Positions 1 through 9,070 of a stretch of DNA of 23,765 nt are shown one piece after another; position 1 is the stretch's first letter, and the number at the start of each line of letters is the position of its first letter. The stretch comes from Bremia lactucae (lineage: Eukaryota > Oomycota > Peronosporomycetes > Peronosporales > Peronosporaceae): contig NC_090624.1 of assembly GCF_004359215.1 (NCBI RefSeq), positions 2,807,845 to 2,831,609 of the forward strand, given 5' to 3'. The notes beneath the pieces were generated by a model. The model made no database searches. It saw only the letters and a program-made list of their open reading frames with translations, and was not told where the DNA came from. The translations under genes were made by a program, and so were the position numbers.

Positions 1-2
1 CC

Positions 3-266
3 AAGAAGTGGTATTTCGCTTGCAGCGAATATACACTTCTTGAGATTTGCATACAACTTATGCTTTCGCATAAGTGTAAGAACCTGACGAACGTGAGTTT
101 TATGAACTTCCACGTCCGTCTTACCGTCCATGGCCCGGCTATGGACGAATACATCGTCGAAATAACTCGGTGCGAAATCCCGCACCGGTCTCAACAGATT
201 TGTTACACATCTGTTGAATGTTGCAGGGGCGTTACTAAGCCCCTGTGGCATCACTAGCCATTTCCA
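3..266 (-). pseudogene. Ty3/gypsy reverse transcriptase fragment (palm), window-edge partial
   Basis: The minus strand reads through 88 codons without a stop. It begins WKWLVMPQGL, continues with NAPATFNR, and carries the RT active-site motif as YFDDVFVHS, with the YFDD codons at 153-164. It ends in the finger/palm segment NLKKCIF...EIPLLG at the window edge. This is the standard order for RT of Ty3/gypsy (Metaviridae-type) retrotransposons. The fragment is closely related to the plus-strand RT at 7330-7620 but is much better preserved: both catalytic aspartates of the xDD motif are present. It has no start codon of its own because it is an internal slice of a pol polyprotein. Its 5' side stops abruptly at about 266, where plus-strand Ty1/copia integrase sequence begins. 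Whether the element continues intact beyond the left edge cannot be seen. Confidence 0.85.
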
Positions 267-269
267 GAG

Positions 270-1388
270 CATAGTTGCGTCGATGGACTGAAGATCGAGA
301 AGAAACAAGGCAGTGAAGAAGATTTCGAGATCTGTGAAGGGTGTATCATGGGCAAAGCTACCGTCAAGACGTTTCCAAAAACACCCTACGGACACGTGAA
401 AACGAAGAAACTGTTGGAGTTGGTCCACAGTGATGTGATGGGACCTATGGAAACGAAGTCTCAAGAAGGATCAAGATTCGTGGTGACATTCATCGATGAT
501 TTTTCAAGATATGTAGTCGCATACTATAGCGAAAACAAGTCGTAAGTGGCAGATCGCTTCATTGAGTACAAGGCACTTATGGAGAACCAACTGTCCAAGA
601 AGTTCAAGTGTATCAGGACGGACAACGGAACGGAATACGTCAACAGACGTTTCTCTGGTATGTGTCGAAAATTTGGTATCATTCACCAAACGACGTTACC
701 ATATTCACCACAACAGAATGGGCTGGCCGAACGCATGAACCGGACACTGACAGAGCGAGCCAGGGAAAAGATCAGTCATATGCAAGTGGACAAGATTTGG
801 TGGGCTGAGGCAATGAACACATCTGTCTATGTGACAAACCGAGTTCCGTGTGCCAGTCACCCGACAACATCTCCATACGAGTTTATTTTCGGAAAGAAAC
901 CTGACCTCTCTGAGATGTGTGTATTTGGATCAAGGGGATATGCACATGTTGACAAGTCAAAGAGGACCAAGATGACCAAGAAAGCAATTCGATGCATTTT
1001 CCTAGGGTACTCTGACCAAGTCAAGGGGTTTCGAGTATGGGATGAAGATGCCAAGAGAGTGACGTACACGAGATCGGCTACTTTTGATGAAAGACCACCA
1101 CTTCAGTACGTACAACAGTACAGCAGATCAAGTGACCGAGAGATTCGTGCTGCTCATGATGAAGACGTTGTCTCTATAAATCAAGAGAATTTTCAAGAAA
1201 CGGAAGACGTGGACATGGACGTGGATAACGGTCCAGATCCACAAGAAGAGAGTAACGTACAAGATGGATGTACGACAACGATGGTATTACCATCTGGATG
1301 CAACAACGAGATGCATGGACACATGGGAAATAATGTTGAGGACCCCATGTTTGAGATTGATGATGTGACAATGATTGAAGAAGATTAA
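270..1388 (+). pseudogene. copia integrase (zinc-binding end + core), one internal TAA
   Basis: Integrase domain of the copia polyprotein, the part that inserts element cDNA into the host genome. The frame opens with a truncated GAG-pre-integrase region containing VDGLKI and the cysteine pair C-x2-C (codons around 333-344). The DDE core follows: the first Asp in ELVHSDVMGPM, the second in RTDNGTEY, and the Glu in the LPYSPQQNGLAERMNRT segment. The copia-specific tail SPYEFIFGKKPDLSEMCVFG and IFLGYS follow. A TAA at 543-545 interrupts the frame between the first and second Asp, and another TAA at 1386-1388 ends it before the acidic hinge to RT. Reading resumes in the same frame after both. All catalytic residues are kept, so decay looks recent. 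There is no start codon because the natural product is a polyprotein. Confidence 0.88.
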
Positions 1389-3162
1389 GAAGCAGCAGAA
1401 GAAGTGTCAAGGCAAGGGCAGATGGTGATACGACCAAGTCGACGGACAAGCTTTCGACGTCCCGAAAACACAGCGATTGTTCCATTTGAATCGGTTCCAA
1501 ATGGACAATCTCAAGCGCTAGTACCTGTAAGTGGTACAGGTGGAGACTTTAATCACGGAGCAGATGAGTGTCAAGAAAAAGGCACGAAGAGACTGCGTAT
1601 TGGGTACGAACAAGCTTGTTCAGCGTTCGAGACATATGAAGAGGCTCTTAGGTCACCTCATCGCGATGATTGGAACAAGGCCATACAAGCTGAGCTTAAG
1701 GCACTACAAGATAAGAACACCTGGACGATACAAACGCAGCGGCCAAGGCAGAAGGTGATCGGAACCAAGTGGGTTTTTGCGATTAAACGGAACGAACATG
1801 GTGAAATTGAACGATACAAGGCACGTCTCGTAGCACTTGGCTACAGGCAGACGTATGGAATTGATTATATGGAGACATATTCACCGGCGGCGAACCTCAA
1901 CTCAATTCGAGTATTTTTGGCGGTGTGTTGCCAAAAGGGAATGCTTATCCATCAATAAGATGTCGACACTGCATTCCTATATGGCATTTTGGAAGAAGAG
2001 GTATACGTATACCCTCCTCTAGGAGTTAGTGCAGGATGTGACCAAGTGTTCAAGTTGAATCGCAGCCTGTATGGGCTAAAACAAGTGGCAGCAACATGGT
2101 ACAAGACAATTTCGTGCGTTTTTGTAGATATGGGGTTCACCTCATGCGCGGCAGACTCATGCATTTTCGTCAAAGAGACCAAGGGCTCGTGGATTTTCGC
2201 TGCATTATATGTGGACGATCTTCTAATTGGAGCTGATTCTACAGGTGCTATGGATGATGTGGCAACTATCAAGTCGTTTCCAGATGAAGATACTTGGTAG
2301 CGTTCGATACGTTCTCGGAATCGAAGTCAAGTACCTGCGTGAAAAACGAAGACTGAACATCAGCCAAGGATCGTGTATAACAAGAATGGTCGAGAAGTTC
2401 AATCAAGTTGATGCGAAAACAGTGTCAAATCGAAGTGTTGAAGGTCAAGCGATGATCAAGATGGACAAAATTGACACAAGAATGAAGAATCGACCGTATC
2501 GGTCGTTAGTGGGATCGCTGTTGTATATGGCAACAGGAACAAGACCAGATATTGCGTATGCAGTATGTCAACTAAGTCGCCATTTGGAATTTCCGCACGA
2601 AGAGCATTGGAATGCTGCGATTCGAGTTTTGCGGTACCTGAAGACAACGAAGAGCAAAGGTATTTGCTACGAAGGAGTTTCTGGCGATCTTCAGCTGAGT
2701 GCGTACACGGATGCGGACTGGGCAAGTAACAAGTGCAATCGCAGATCGACTTCAGGAGTTCTAGTGATGATTAATGGCGCACCTGTGATTTTTAAGTCGA
2801 AGATGCAGCAGAGCGTGGCGCTAAGCACGGCAGAAGCAGAGTATATGGCTCTTTCGTTATGTGTACAGGAGGTATTGTGGACAAGAAGTCTACTCAAGGA
2901 GATGCAAGTGCAGATTAATTACGCGGTTACGATTCATGAAGACAACCAGAGTGCAATCGCTATCGCTAAGAACGACGGCTATCAAAGTCGAGCGAAGCAC
3001 ATCGACATCAGGTACCATTTTGTGCGTGAACAAGTGAAGGACAAGATTATTGAGCTGCAGTATACTGAAACCAAGTCACAGCTGGCTGATTTTCTGACCA
3101 AACCGATTTCGACGAAGAAGTTCGAGTCACTGCTGGACAAAGCGAAGATCAGAGACTTCTAG
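1389..3162 (+). pseudogene. copia reverse transcriptase and RNase H, one TAA and one frameshift
   Basis: This is the RT_copia domain followed by Ty1/copia-type RNase H, which copy element RNA to DNA and remove the template. RT landmarks are the WNKAIQAELKAL segment, TKWVFAIKRN, RYKARLVALGY, YSPAANLNSIR, the DVDTAFLYG start of motif A, NRSLYGLKQ, and the catalytic ALYVDDLLIG near 2203-2232. A TAA at 1956-1958 sits directly before DVDTAFLYG in the same frame. A frameshift near 2265-2280 moves the reading to another frame, which then runs uninterrupted from SRFQMKILG to the stop at 3160-3162. That part includes YRSLVGSLLYMATGTRPDI, RNase H residues in AYTDADWA and STAEAEYMAL, HEDNQSAIA, the AKHIDIRYHFVRE signature and ADFLTKP. 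The C-terminal half is full length. Confidence 0.9.
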
Positions 3163-3164
3163 TC

Positions 3165-3173
3165 GAGGGGGAG
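3165..3173 (+). other. copia polypurine tract
   Basis: GAGGGGGAG lies three bases after the copia pol stop codon and directly before the presumed 3' LTR start (TATTGGT). Polypurine tracts prime plus-strand cDNA synthesis in LTR retrotransposons and always abut the 3' LTR, so position and composition both fit. Confidence 0.75.
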
Positions 3174-3506
3174 TATTGGTAAGCACGTTGGTTACTGATA
3201 CTAATGTCCATAGGGCACGGACGACACTACATGATTGTGTGTAACGATGGGATCGACTCATCGTTGTGTTACTAGACTTAGAGTACTACGACAAGACGAA
3301 CTAACGACCTAGCTAGATGATAATTCACTTTTCATTTTACCTTCTTCTAAGCGTTTCTTCCCTACATCGCCCTTGGCTGTTTTCAAACCTCTAAGCATAG
3401 CCGCCGCCATAATTCATGATGTCGATCCAGAAATGGCGCCAATTATTTTCATTTTAATAATATATATATTCTGTTTGGCCGGTGTTGTTCGAATTCGTTA
3501 AGTACA
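3174..3506 (+). repeat. copia 3' LTR (right end approximate)
   Basis: The sequence after the polypurine tract starts TATTGGTAAG, one transition away from the common copia start TGTTGG. It contains no coding frame. An AT-rich stretch with repeated TA lies near 3455-3470. The right boundary is set provisionally at the ACA at 3504-3506; there is no 5' LTR in the window to confirm it, and it lies between the polypurine tract and the duplicated segment that starts at 3554. Confidence 0.5.
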
Positions 3507-3553
3507 CTTTATGTGCCTAACGGGGGTGATCAATTACTTCATGTGACGTTCTT

Positions 3554-4034
3554 AAACCTTCCAATTGGGTGTGGTGCATAAAGTGACCCATCCTTGTGTA
3601 TGTGCATAGGATGACGGCTAGCGTCATCCACGATCCGTAGATTTCCAAGGAATACGCTCGCAATGTAGAGGTGAATTTGTTTTAACAACTACATTATTAA
3701 TTTTATTATTATATTTTTTTTTTGTTTTAATAGGTAATTTTTATGCTTCAGCTCTAAAAAACCTTTTTTTTCATATTCAAGTGAAACATCTACAGAGGTG
3801 GCATCTATTGATTTGTTGTATTACGCTCGATTGAATATAAATCAGTCTTTAACCTACTTCCTAGCTGACAAGTGCGCACGCGAAGCCGGATTACCGCTTC
3901 CGTGACGACACTTCTTTAAGGTAATTAGTCCGTTGGGTGAGGTCGCTTAATCACCCACAAACTACCTCCTGTGCTTGAAGGTGTGTGCTTAAATAGAGCG
4001 TGTCTGCTATAGTAGCGCCCGCCTACACTTTGTA
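3554..4034. other. non-coding flank shared by both LTR copies
   Basis: No coding frame is seen. The stretch has a T-rich core near 3690-3730, the palindrome GATGACGGCTAGCGTCATC at 3611-3629, and an AT-rich TTGAATATAAATC stretch near 3831-3843. It lies outside the LTR as judged by terminal inverted repeats, yet is conserved at 17504-17979. It could be the remnant of a further repeat into which the gypsy element inserted, or a longer LTR variant. Confidence 0.5.
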
Positions 4035-4360
4035 TGTAATGGGCCACATTTCAGGATTAACACAAAACAAAGAAAAAAAGACATTTGTAGGCAGGTGATG
4101 TGTCCGAATTGCGGGCTCAGCGTAACAATTATTTATTGGTTCATTATTTGGGGTCTTAAGACCCAATACATGCCAATGATAAATAACCCGAGTGTTAGTG
4201 GTTCCCCAAAAAAGCAGGAACACGGTTGTACTTAGTCTGATTAAAAAAAATCATAATGAATGAATTAGCTTCCAGTTTTACTTGATACCTGACACTTAGG
4301 CTAAAAGCTTCCTCAAGCGGTTCGTGTAAGCTAGTGATGGGGCCTTCTAGTCCCGTTACA
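4035..4360 (+). repeat. gypsy LTR A (5' LTR)
   Basis: It starts TGTAATGGG and ends CCCGTTACA, giving a terminal inverted repeat with one wobble position. The left edge agrees with the point where similarity to the LTR at 11040 begins. LTR B at 17980-18304 is a near-identical copy. It is followed after two bases by TGGCAGCACT, as expected for a primer-binding site. Length is about 326 bases. Confidence 0.75.
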
Positions 4361-4362
4361 AC

Positions 4363-4375
4363 TGGCAGCACTTAG
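4363..4375 (+). other. primer-binding site candidate
   Basis: TGGCAGCACTTAG begins two bases after the LTR end. Primer-binding sites start with TGG, complementary to the CCA tail of the priming tRNA. The same sequence follows LTR B at 18307. The tRNA species was not identified. Confidence 0.55.
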
Positions 4376-4434
4376 TAGTCCTTCCCGTGCCTGAGTTTGG
4401 GATAAGCGAATCATCGTAATTCGACGCTCCAGAT

Positions 4435-5282
4435 TTGCTTCTGGAGCACGCGACCTTCCTTAATATCACCGGTGTTGAGCGGCGTGCCCTCAGTCGCCTC
4501 GTAGCGATATCAAGAAAGGCGTTTGTTGCGTCGTTGACGAAATCAGCGACCCCTGACACACAACTTCTCGCCATACATGAGTGTATGGCTCGCGAGCTCA
4601 CCGAAAGTAATCGGCGAGGTTTGACTCCCTCGCGATCGTCACGGAACGATTCCGTAAAAATGGAAACCTCCTTCTACTCAAAAGAAGTTTAAGATCGATT
4701 TTTCGCTGAATCGATGGTTCTGAGAAGTCAACATCGCCATCGCATCGAGGCTCCTCGAGACGCCTCAGTCGGAAGTCTAAAACCTCCTCTATCGTCTCCC
4801 CGGGAAAGCCAAGGAATGGACCAAGTACCCATTTCTTCTCCTGGATGTCATCCAAGATGACCTTTCGTCTTGCCTTCGAGCCACCGCAGCAGGACAAAAT
4901 GTTGCGCTTAAGTTTATGTCTATGCGACAGGATAAAATAACGATGTGACTACGTGCCGATGGCTTGCCATTGCTGGTGAAGCAAGGCTTCTTTTTCTTGG
5001 ACCCCGTCATGTTCGTGTTTAATGAACTCGGCTATGGCCTAAGAGAAAATAGCCTTACTACACACAATGGAGACGTTTACAGAGGCGAACGTCTTTATGG
5101 GCGGTATGCGTGAGAGACACACCCGCTTTTCGCTTAAGCGTGCGGAGCCTGCCATACTAGAGGAGGCCTTTGCTTATGCAATCCGCGATAAGTTTAGGCT
5201 CACCATGGCTTATACCAAGAGTATAGCTTTCACCGTCGCCCGGCTGAGTGTCGGGCTTCAGCGCAAATGCCAGATCATATAG
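4435..5282 (+). pseudogene. gypsy Gag remnant (Retrotrans_gag)
   Basis: Capsid-type Gag of the gypsy element, which would package element RNA. Reading across frames gives the opening MLLEHATFLNITGVERR, then NRWF, the leucine-rich capsid part ASRLLETPQSEV, GKAKEWTKYPF, and a MRQDKITM stretch matching the usual LxxRQGK-type Gag motif. The part from 5067 (VFMGGMRERHTRFSLKRAEP, then LEEAFAYAIRD) is the typical C-terminal half of oomycete gypsy Gag. It is broken by TAA at 4690-4692, TGA at 4721-4723 and several frameshifts. No zinc knuckle was found in the following 5283-5540, where no coding signal was recognised. Confidence 0.7.
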
Positions 5283-5540
5283 GGGACGCTCATCATAAGG
5301 GCGCTGATCTAGCCCTACGTTAAACAACCGACGAGACCAGTAGGGCGCCCTGCATCTTCCGGTCCTTCCCGATGACAGCCCGACCTTCCATCCTTAATGT
5401 GCTGTTTGCACCATTTAATGCCACCCGGCAACTTGTGTATTACGTCTGCTTATTGTTAACTTACATGCCGCAGGTATCCCGCGACCTCTACGAGCGCTCC
5501 TGGACTCACGTATATTTTTTGTCGTGAGACCTGTTTATCG
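5283..5540. other. unassigned gag-protease linker
   Basis: This lies between recognisable Gag and protease remnants. All plus frames are broken and no CCHC zinc knuckle or DSGA protease active site could be read. It is probably the decayed nucleocapsid and N-terminal protease portion, judged by position only. Confidence 0.4.
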
Positions 5541-5830
5541 ATGCTGCCTCGCAGCGCTCCGATCCGCAAGGAGCCTCTTCAAGTCATTGTCAAGTTGGCA
5601 GACGTGAAATCACATTGTGTACCGCGTTGCGAAGTGTCATTGCCGAATACAATTCATGGTTATCGCAGTGCTAATAATTTATTGGTTATCGCGATGAAGT
5701 GTGCATTCGATTGCATCCTAAGCATGCCATGGTTGGCACGTTTTTAGCCCTAGATCGACTAATTAGGCGGATCAGAGAGACGTCGACGCAAGATCGACGT
5801 CGGTGAAATGTTCACCCATCTCATTACCCC
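5541..5830 (+). pseudogene. gypsy aspartic protease C-terminal remnant
   Basis: Retropepsin-like region of the gypsy pol. Recognisable features are VIVKLADVKSH and the hallmark CAFDCILSMPWLARF, matching the D-x-ILGMPWL motif that ends oomycete gypsy proteases. The catalytic Asp (DSGA) part is not found upstream. Directly after MPWLARF come TAG (5745), TAG (5751) and TAA (5760) at places where relatives usually carry Glu, Trp and Trp (HEPWIDW). The Trp positions are explained by TGG changing to TAG or TAA, i.e. G-to-A transitions. Confidence 0.7.
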
Positions 5831-5970
5831 CAAATGACTGGCTCAACGTTGCAGTCATACATCGCGAATCCACGACACCTACGATGCATAGAGCGAACGA
5901 TGGCTCTCGCTGTACTGCCTGTTCTGTTCTTCTGGACAGACTACTCGCTTCACTGCGAGAACAACGATGC

Positions 5971-6380
5971 GGATGAGCAGGAAGATGATGTCGAGCAAAG
6001 GTTTCCACGCATCAACAACGCGGTTGAACAGGAGTTTCCGCACGTGCATGCAGTGTTTGAACCGGGTTTTTCATCTGTGGTTGAGCATGGTCTCTCACAA
6101 GGGTTAATATGTGGTCGAGCAGGGGCTTTCACACAAGTATGACGCAGACGGACAAGAACCCCACGGGAGAACATGATCGTAGAACAGGAGTTCCCAACAT
6201 CACGCTGACGGTCAAACTGACAGTTCCTAACGGGCTTTTTGTGATCGAGCAGGGGCTCAAACATGAATACGACGTGGAAGGACTGGAGTCCGTACGCGAG
6301 TTATAATAATCGGGTCCAAGGTTCCCACATGGGCAATTTGTAGTCGACCGGGATTACGGCGGCCGAGCAGGAGCTCCCGC
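5971..6380 (+). repeat. degenerate 33-bp tandem repeat encoding VEQ-type 11-residue units
   Basis: A motif of the form GTNGAGCAGGRG recurs at about 5990, 6023, 6056, 6080, 6114, 6179, 6244 and 6362. Most spacings are near 33 bases or a multiple. In translation this gives units such as VEQRFPRINNA and VEQEFPHVHAV. The repeat lies between protease and RT, where Ty3/gypsy elements have only a short linker, so it is a repeat-expanded spacer of the polyprotein. The function of such spacers is unknown to me; they may be flexible linkers. Confidence 0.65.
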
Positions 6381-6493
6381 ATCAAGTGTCGAAAGTCGAG
6401 AATAGATTTCTCCCGTCATGTGTTTGCCGCATCATCGATAAAAACATCCAGTGCCTAGAGGGCGGGGGTGAGAGTTCATAAGCTTAATGCGGT

Positions 6494-7700
6494 TTGCCAG
6501 CATCCAGTATCAATTCGAAGCATTACGGGGACACCAAGATTAAGATTACAGCGTTGAAATGTGTTCACGCTATCGTTTACGTGAAAGGGATTCATAAAGG
6601 CGCCAATACATTGGAGTTGCGAGTCCACCTCGTGACGCGCCCTCAATTCAACGCCTTTCAGGACTCTCGTGGAAGCATTTCCTACGTGATTAAAAAAGAG
6701 GACGAGGAACAGGTATGTTTGATCACCAACGAGTAGTTACCACGACAAACGAAGAGCAAATGACGCAACCTCGAAGCGCTGAGCCAGAATCAGCGCGTAA
6801 AGAACGATTGCGTCAAAGTCATGGGCGGATCCGCGAGGGTATGGTAACTCTGTCTACGACATTGCTCGTGAGTATGCAGATGTTATTTCAGACACGATTA
6901 TTGCCGAACTTCCTGCTGATCGTGGTGTTCGCACGAGATTGATCTCGTGGCAGGTTAGAAGTATTGCATAACCACGGCAGTGGCCGTTGCCTCGAATAGT
7001 TCGTCAATAGCCTCAAGTTGAGGCTATTGAAGAACTGTTAGAAGGTCGGATCAAGGCGGGTCATGTGCACGAAAGAACTTTGCCACATTCCAGTCCAACC
7101 TTCTGCATTAAATAGCCACGAGAGGCTGGTGTATAGTGCATGCCTTAAATCGGCTAAATGATGCCGATACTCTTGCGCAGACGCCTATTCTCAGGAAGTA
7201 CATGGTGTTAAACTCCATGTCATGTAGCGTCGTCTTCAAAGCCATCCATATAACTGATGGCTTCTACCAGATCCTGATGCGACAGAGCGACATACCACTC
7301 ACAGCGGTGGGTACCCCGAGTGGCATGGTATGGAAATGGCTAGTGAAGCCACAAGGGCTGAAGAATGCACCGGCCAATTAATCGCATGGGGTCTAATGTG
7401 TTGAGACCCTCCAGGACTTGGCTCCTAGTTACTTAGATTACATCTTTGTCCATTGTCGCGCTGATTACAACCGCAGCGATATCCAAGTTCACTTTCGACA
7501 CTTGAAACAGGTGTTTCAAGTCATGCGAGACAACAAATTATATTCGAATCTTAAGAAAAGTGTCTTTTGTTCATCGGAAATTTCGGTGCTAGGTTACTAT
7601 GTTCATCCGAGTCAATCGAAAACCTGGCCATTCGATGCAGTAGTAATAAGAAGACCCTGACTTCTGAGCGCCAGTGTTAGTCCGTTTCCTGAAGACCTAC
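6494..7700 (+). pseudogene. gypsy reverse transcriptase, degraded, active site altered
   Basis: The N-terminal leader (LPASSINSKHYGDT, then ALKCVHAIVYV) is the conserved stretch ahead of oomycete gypsy RT. The RT proper follows with AIEELLEGRIKAGHVHE, HSSPTFCIK, LNDADTLAQTPILRK, TDGFYQILMRQSDIPLTAV, TPSGMVWKWL, PQGLKNAPAN, and a palm motif. The catalytic YxDD reads YLDY at 7430-7441, so the second aspartate is lost. NLKKSVFCSSEISVLGYYV closes the domain. Stops include TAA at 7379-7381, and compensating indels lie near 7380-7415. It is related to the intact-looking fragment at 3-266. Confidence 0.85.
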
Positions 7701-7714
7701 CAAGTTCCATACAT

Positions 7715-8225
7715 TCACGTGGTATGCGATGCAAGTGACTTCGCAATTGGTGGTCCTCATGCAATTTGATGGTGAGGGTCGTGAACGATTCGTGAGTTAT
7801 CAGTCACGACAGATGAAAACAGCAGAGAAGAACTATCCGGTCCATGATAAGGAGTAGTAAGCAATGCGGTACGCATTCATCAAGTTCCGTGTGCTTCTGC
7901 TTGGGAAACGGACACGTACATTGCTTTGTATTCCGATCATGCATCGCTGCACAGCGATGAAGACTCTGCACTTGTCGGAATTGATGGCTCGGTGGCTGTC
8001 CTTCTTTTCCGAGTACAACTTCATCGTGCATTACAAACCGGGTAAGACCAATAAACTTGCGGATGCTCTGTCACGACGTCCCGACTACGAACTTCAGACC
8101 GCGCTGAGTCGCCAGGTGACTGACGACGATGACGAGGATGATCGATATGTATCGCTGATTTTAAGTCGGATTACACCCGAGCAGTGCTTATTTGACGAAA
8201 TAGTCGCTGCAACGGGCTCTCAGTG
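7715..8225 (+). pseudogene. gypsy RNase H
   Basis: RNase HI-type domain following RT. It shows VVCDASDFAIGG with the first catalytic Asp, then in shifted frame ERFVSYQSRQMKTAEKNYPV and HDKE, followed by two consecutive stops (TAG TAA at 7855-7860) where leucines normally sit. Then come MRYAFIKFRVLLLG and, in an open frame, MARWLSFFSEYNFIVHYKPG, KTNKLADALSRRPDYE, the signature end of oomycete gypsy RNase H. An acidic DDDDEDD stretch leads into integrase. Confidence 0.88.
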
Positions 8226-9070
8226 ATGTTGCACTAAGAGCTCGGTCACGAACGAAGCGTGGTCAAATTCAGCGATACACTATAGACGGTAATATATTCT
8301 GTACATCATCGACCACCTCGATGTTCCTCGTACGGTCATCGACAACGACTCGAATTTACGTGATCGGATCCTTCACGAGTATCACGATGCCCCATTTGAT
8401 GGCCAATAAGGCCGCAATAAGACCTTCGCGGCAGTGTCTCGCGACTTCATCTGGCCCCACATGAACATGTAGGGACGCAACAAAATTCGTACATGCGCAA
8501 TCTGCCAACGGGTAAAGCCATCTCCATCGTCGCAGGCTCCCCTGCAACCGTCGCCGATAGCACCTGAATCTTGGCGTTTAGTTTTAATGGAATTTATCTT
8601 CAGACTCGCGCCCGATAGTCAAGATCGAACGGGTGTCCTGTTTTTTGTCAACAGATTTAGCAAAATGACACACCTAATTTCTTTTCACGCTATGAATACC
8701 GCGGCAGCGACCGCAATGCACTTCATTGACGCTGTGTTTATCCATCACGGCTTGCCGGGTAATATTGTTTCGGACCGTGTCCCAGATTTAAATTCGCATT
8801 TTGAATGTCACTGTTCGAGCTTCTCGGGACGAAGTGCAGATGTTAAACGCGGCCAGCGAAGACGAATGGGTCAAGTCAAGCGCGGAGTAGAGTCCTCCGA
8901 GATTTATTTAGTAATGCGTCTTAACTTGACGAGCTGAACATTTTTACCAATTGCTAAAATCGCATCCAACAATGATGTACACGCGTCAACAGGGTTGACG
9001 CCATTTCGTGTGAATTCGGCTCGGCACCCTCGAGTTCCTACCCTTCTTGGCGCCTCGTGGCTCTACTCTG
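8226..9070 (+). pseudogene. gypsy integrase: zinc-binding and DDE core
   Basis: Integrase remnant. Readable pieces are a zinc-binding end with HEYHDAP-like and TCAICQRVKPSPSS segments (8370-8535), then MEFIFRLAPDSQDRTGVLFF at 8587. In the following FVNRFSKM the usual catalytic Asp (VDRFSKM) is Asn at 8650-8652 (GAC to AAC). The second Asp survives in IVSDRVPDLN. Near 8941-9050 one frame gives ASNNDVHASTGLTPFRVNSA and RHPRVPTLLGA, the conserved end of the core. Multiple stops and frameshifts occur, and the region carrying the catalytic Glu (8820-8935) is scrambled. Confidence 0.85.

Larger units (their letters stand above)
267..3506 (+). mobile_element. 5'-truncated Ty1/copia retrotransposon (IN-RT-RH-3' LTR)
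   Basis: The pol order integrase, then RT, then RNase H is diagnostic of Ty1/copia (Pseudoviridae-type) elements and is seen here on the plus strand. The remaining coding part is almost continuous in one frame, broken by TAA at 543-545, 1386-1388 and 1956-1958 and by one frameshift near 2265-2280. The 5' LTR, primer-binding site, gag and protease are absent; the element starts inside the GAG-pre-integrase zinc-binding region, joined to a minus-strand gypsy RT. A polypurine tract and the start of a 3' LTR follow the pol stop at 3160-3162. The 3' end is approximate because no second LTR is available for comparison. Confidence 0.85.
3554..4990 (+). repeat. duplicated segment copy A (flank + gypsy LTR + gag start)
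   Basis: About 1.44 kb that matches 17504-18930 in the same orientation with only scattered substitutions and small indels. The match begins at AAACCT (3554 and 17504) and fades just after TGCTGGTGAAG (about 4980 and 18922). It covers about 480 bases of AT-rich non-coding DNA, a complete LTR, the primer-binding site and the first part of a decayed gag. A TGA nonsense codon inside gag (4721-4723 here, 18664-18666 in copy B) is shared, so the sequence was already dead when it was duplicated. Confidence 0.88.

Noticed and set aside
60..257. Plus-strand 65-codon frame at the left edge
   Set aside because: It is the antisense shadow of the clear minus-strand gypsy RT.
3512..4360. A longer LTR (about 850 bases) starting TGTGCCTAACGGG
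   Set aside because: Similarity to LTR C begins only at 4040, the TGTAATGGG/CCCGTTACA inverted ends fit the short LTR, and copy B lacks 3512-3553. It is kept only as an alternative.
4356..4601. Minus-strand frames at 4356-4601 and 18300-18545
   Set aside because: Conserved only because the underlying DNA is duplicated; the plus strand carries the gag signal.
5990..6373. CRISPR-like array
   Set aside because: Repeats are degenerate, in reading-frame register and without unique equal spacers; this is a coding tandem repeat in a eukaryotic retroelement.
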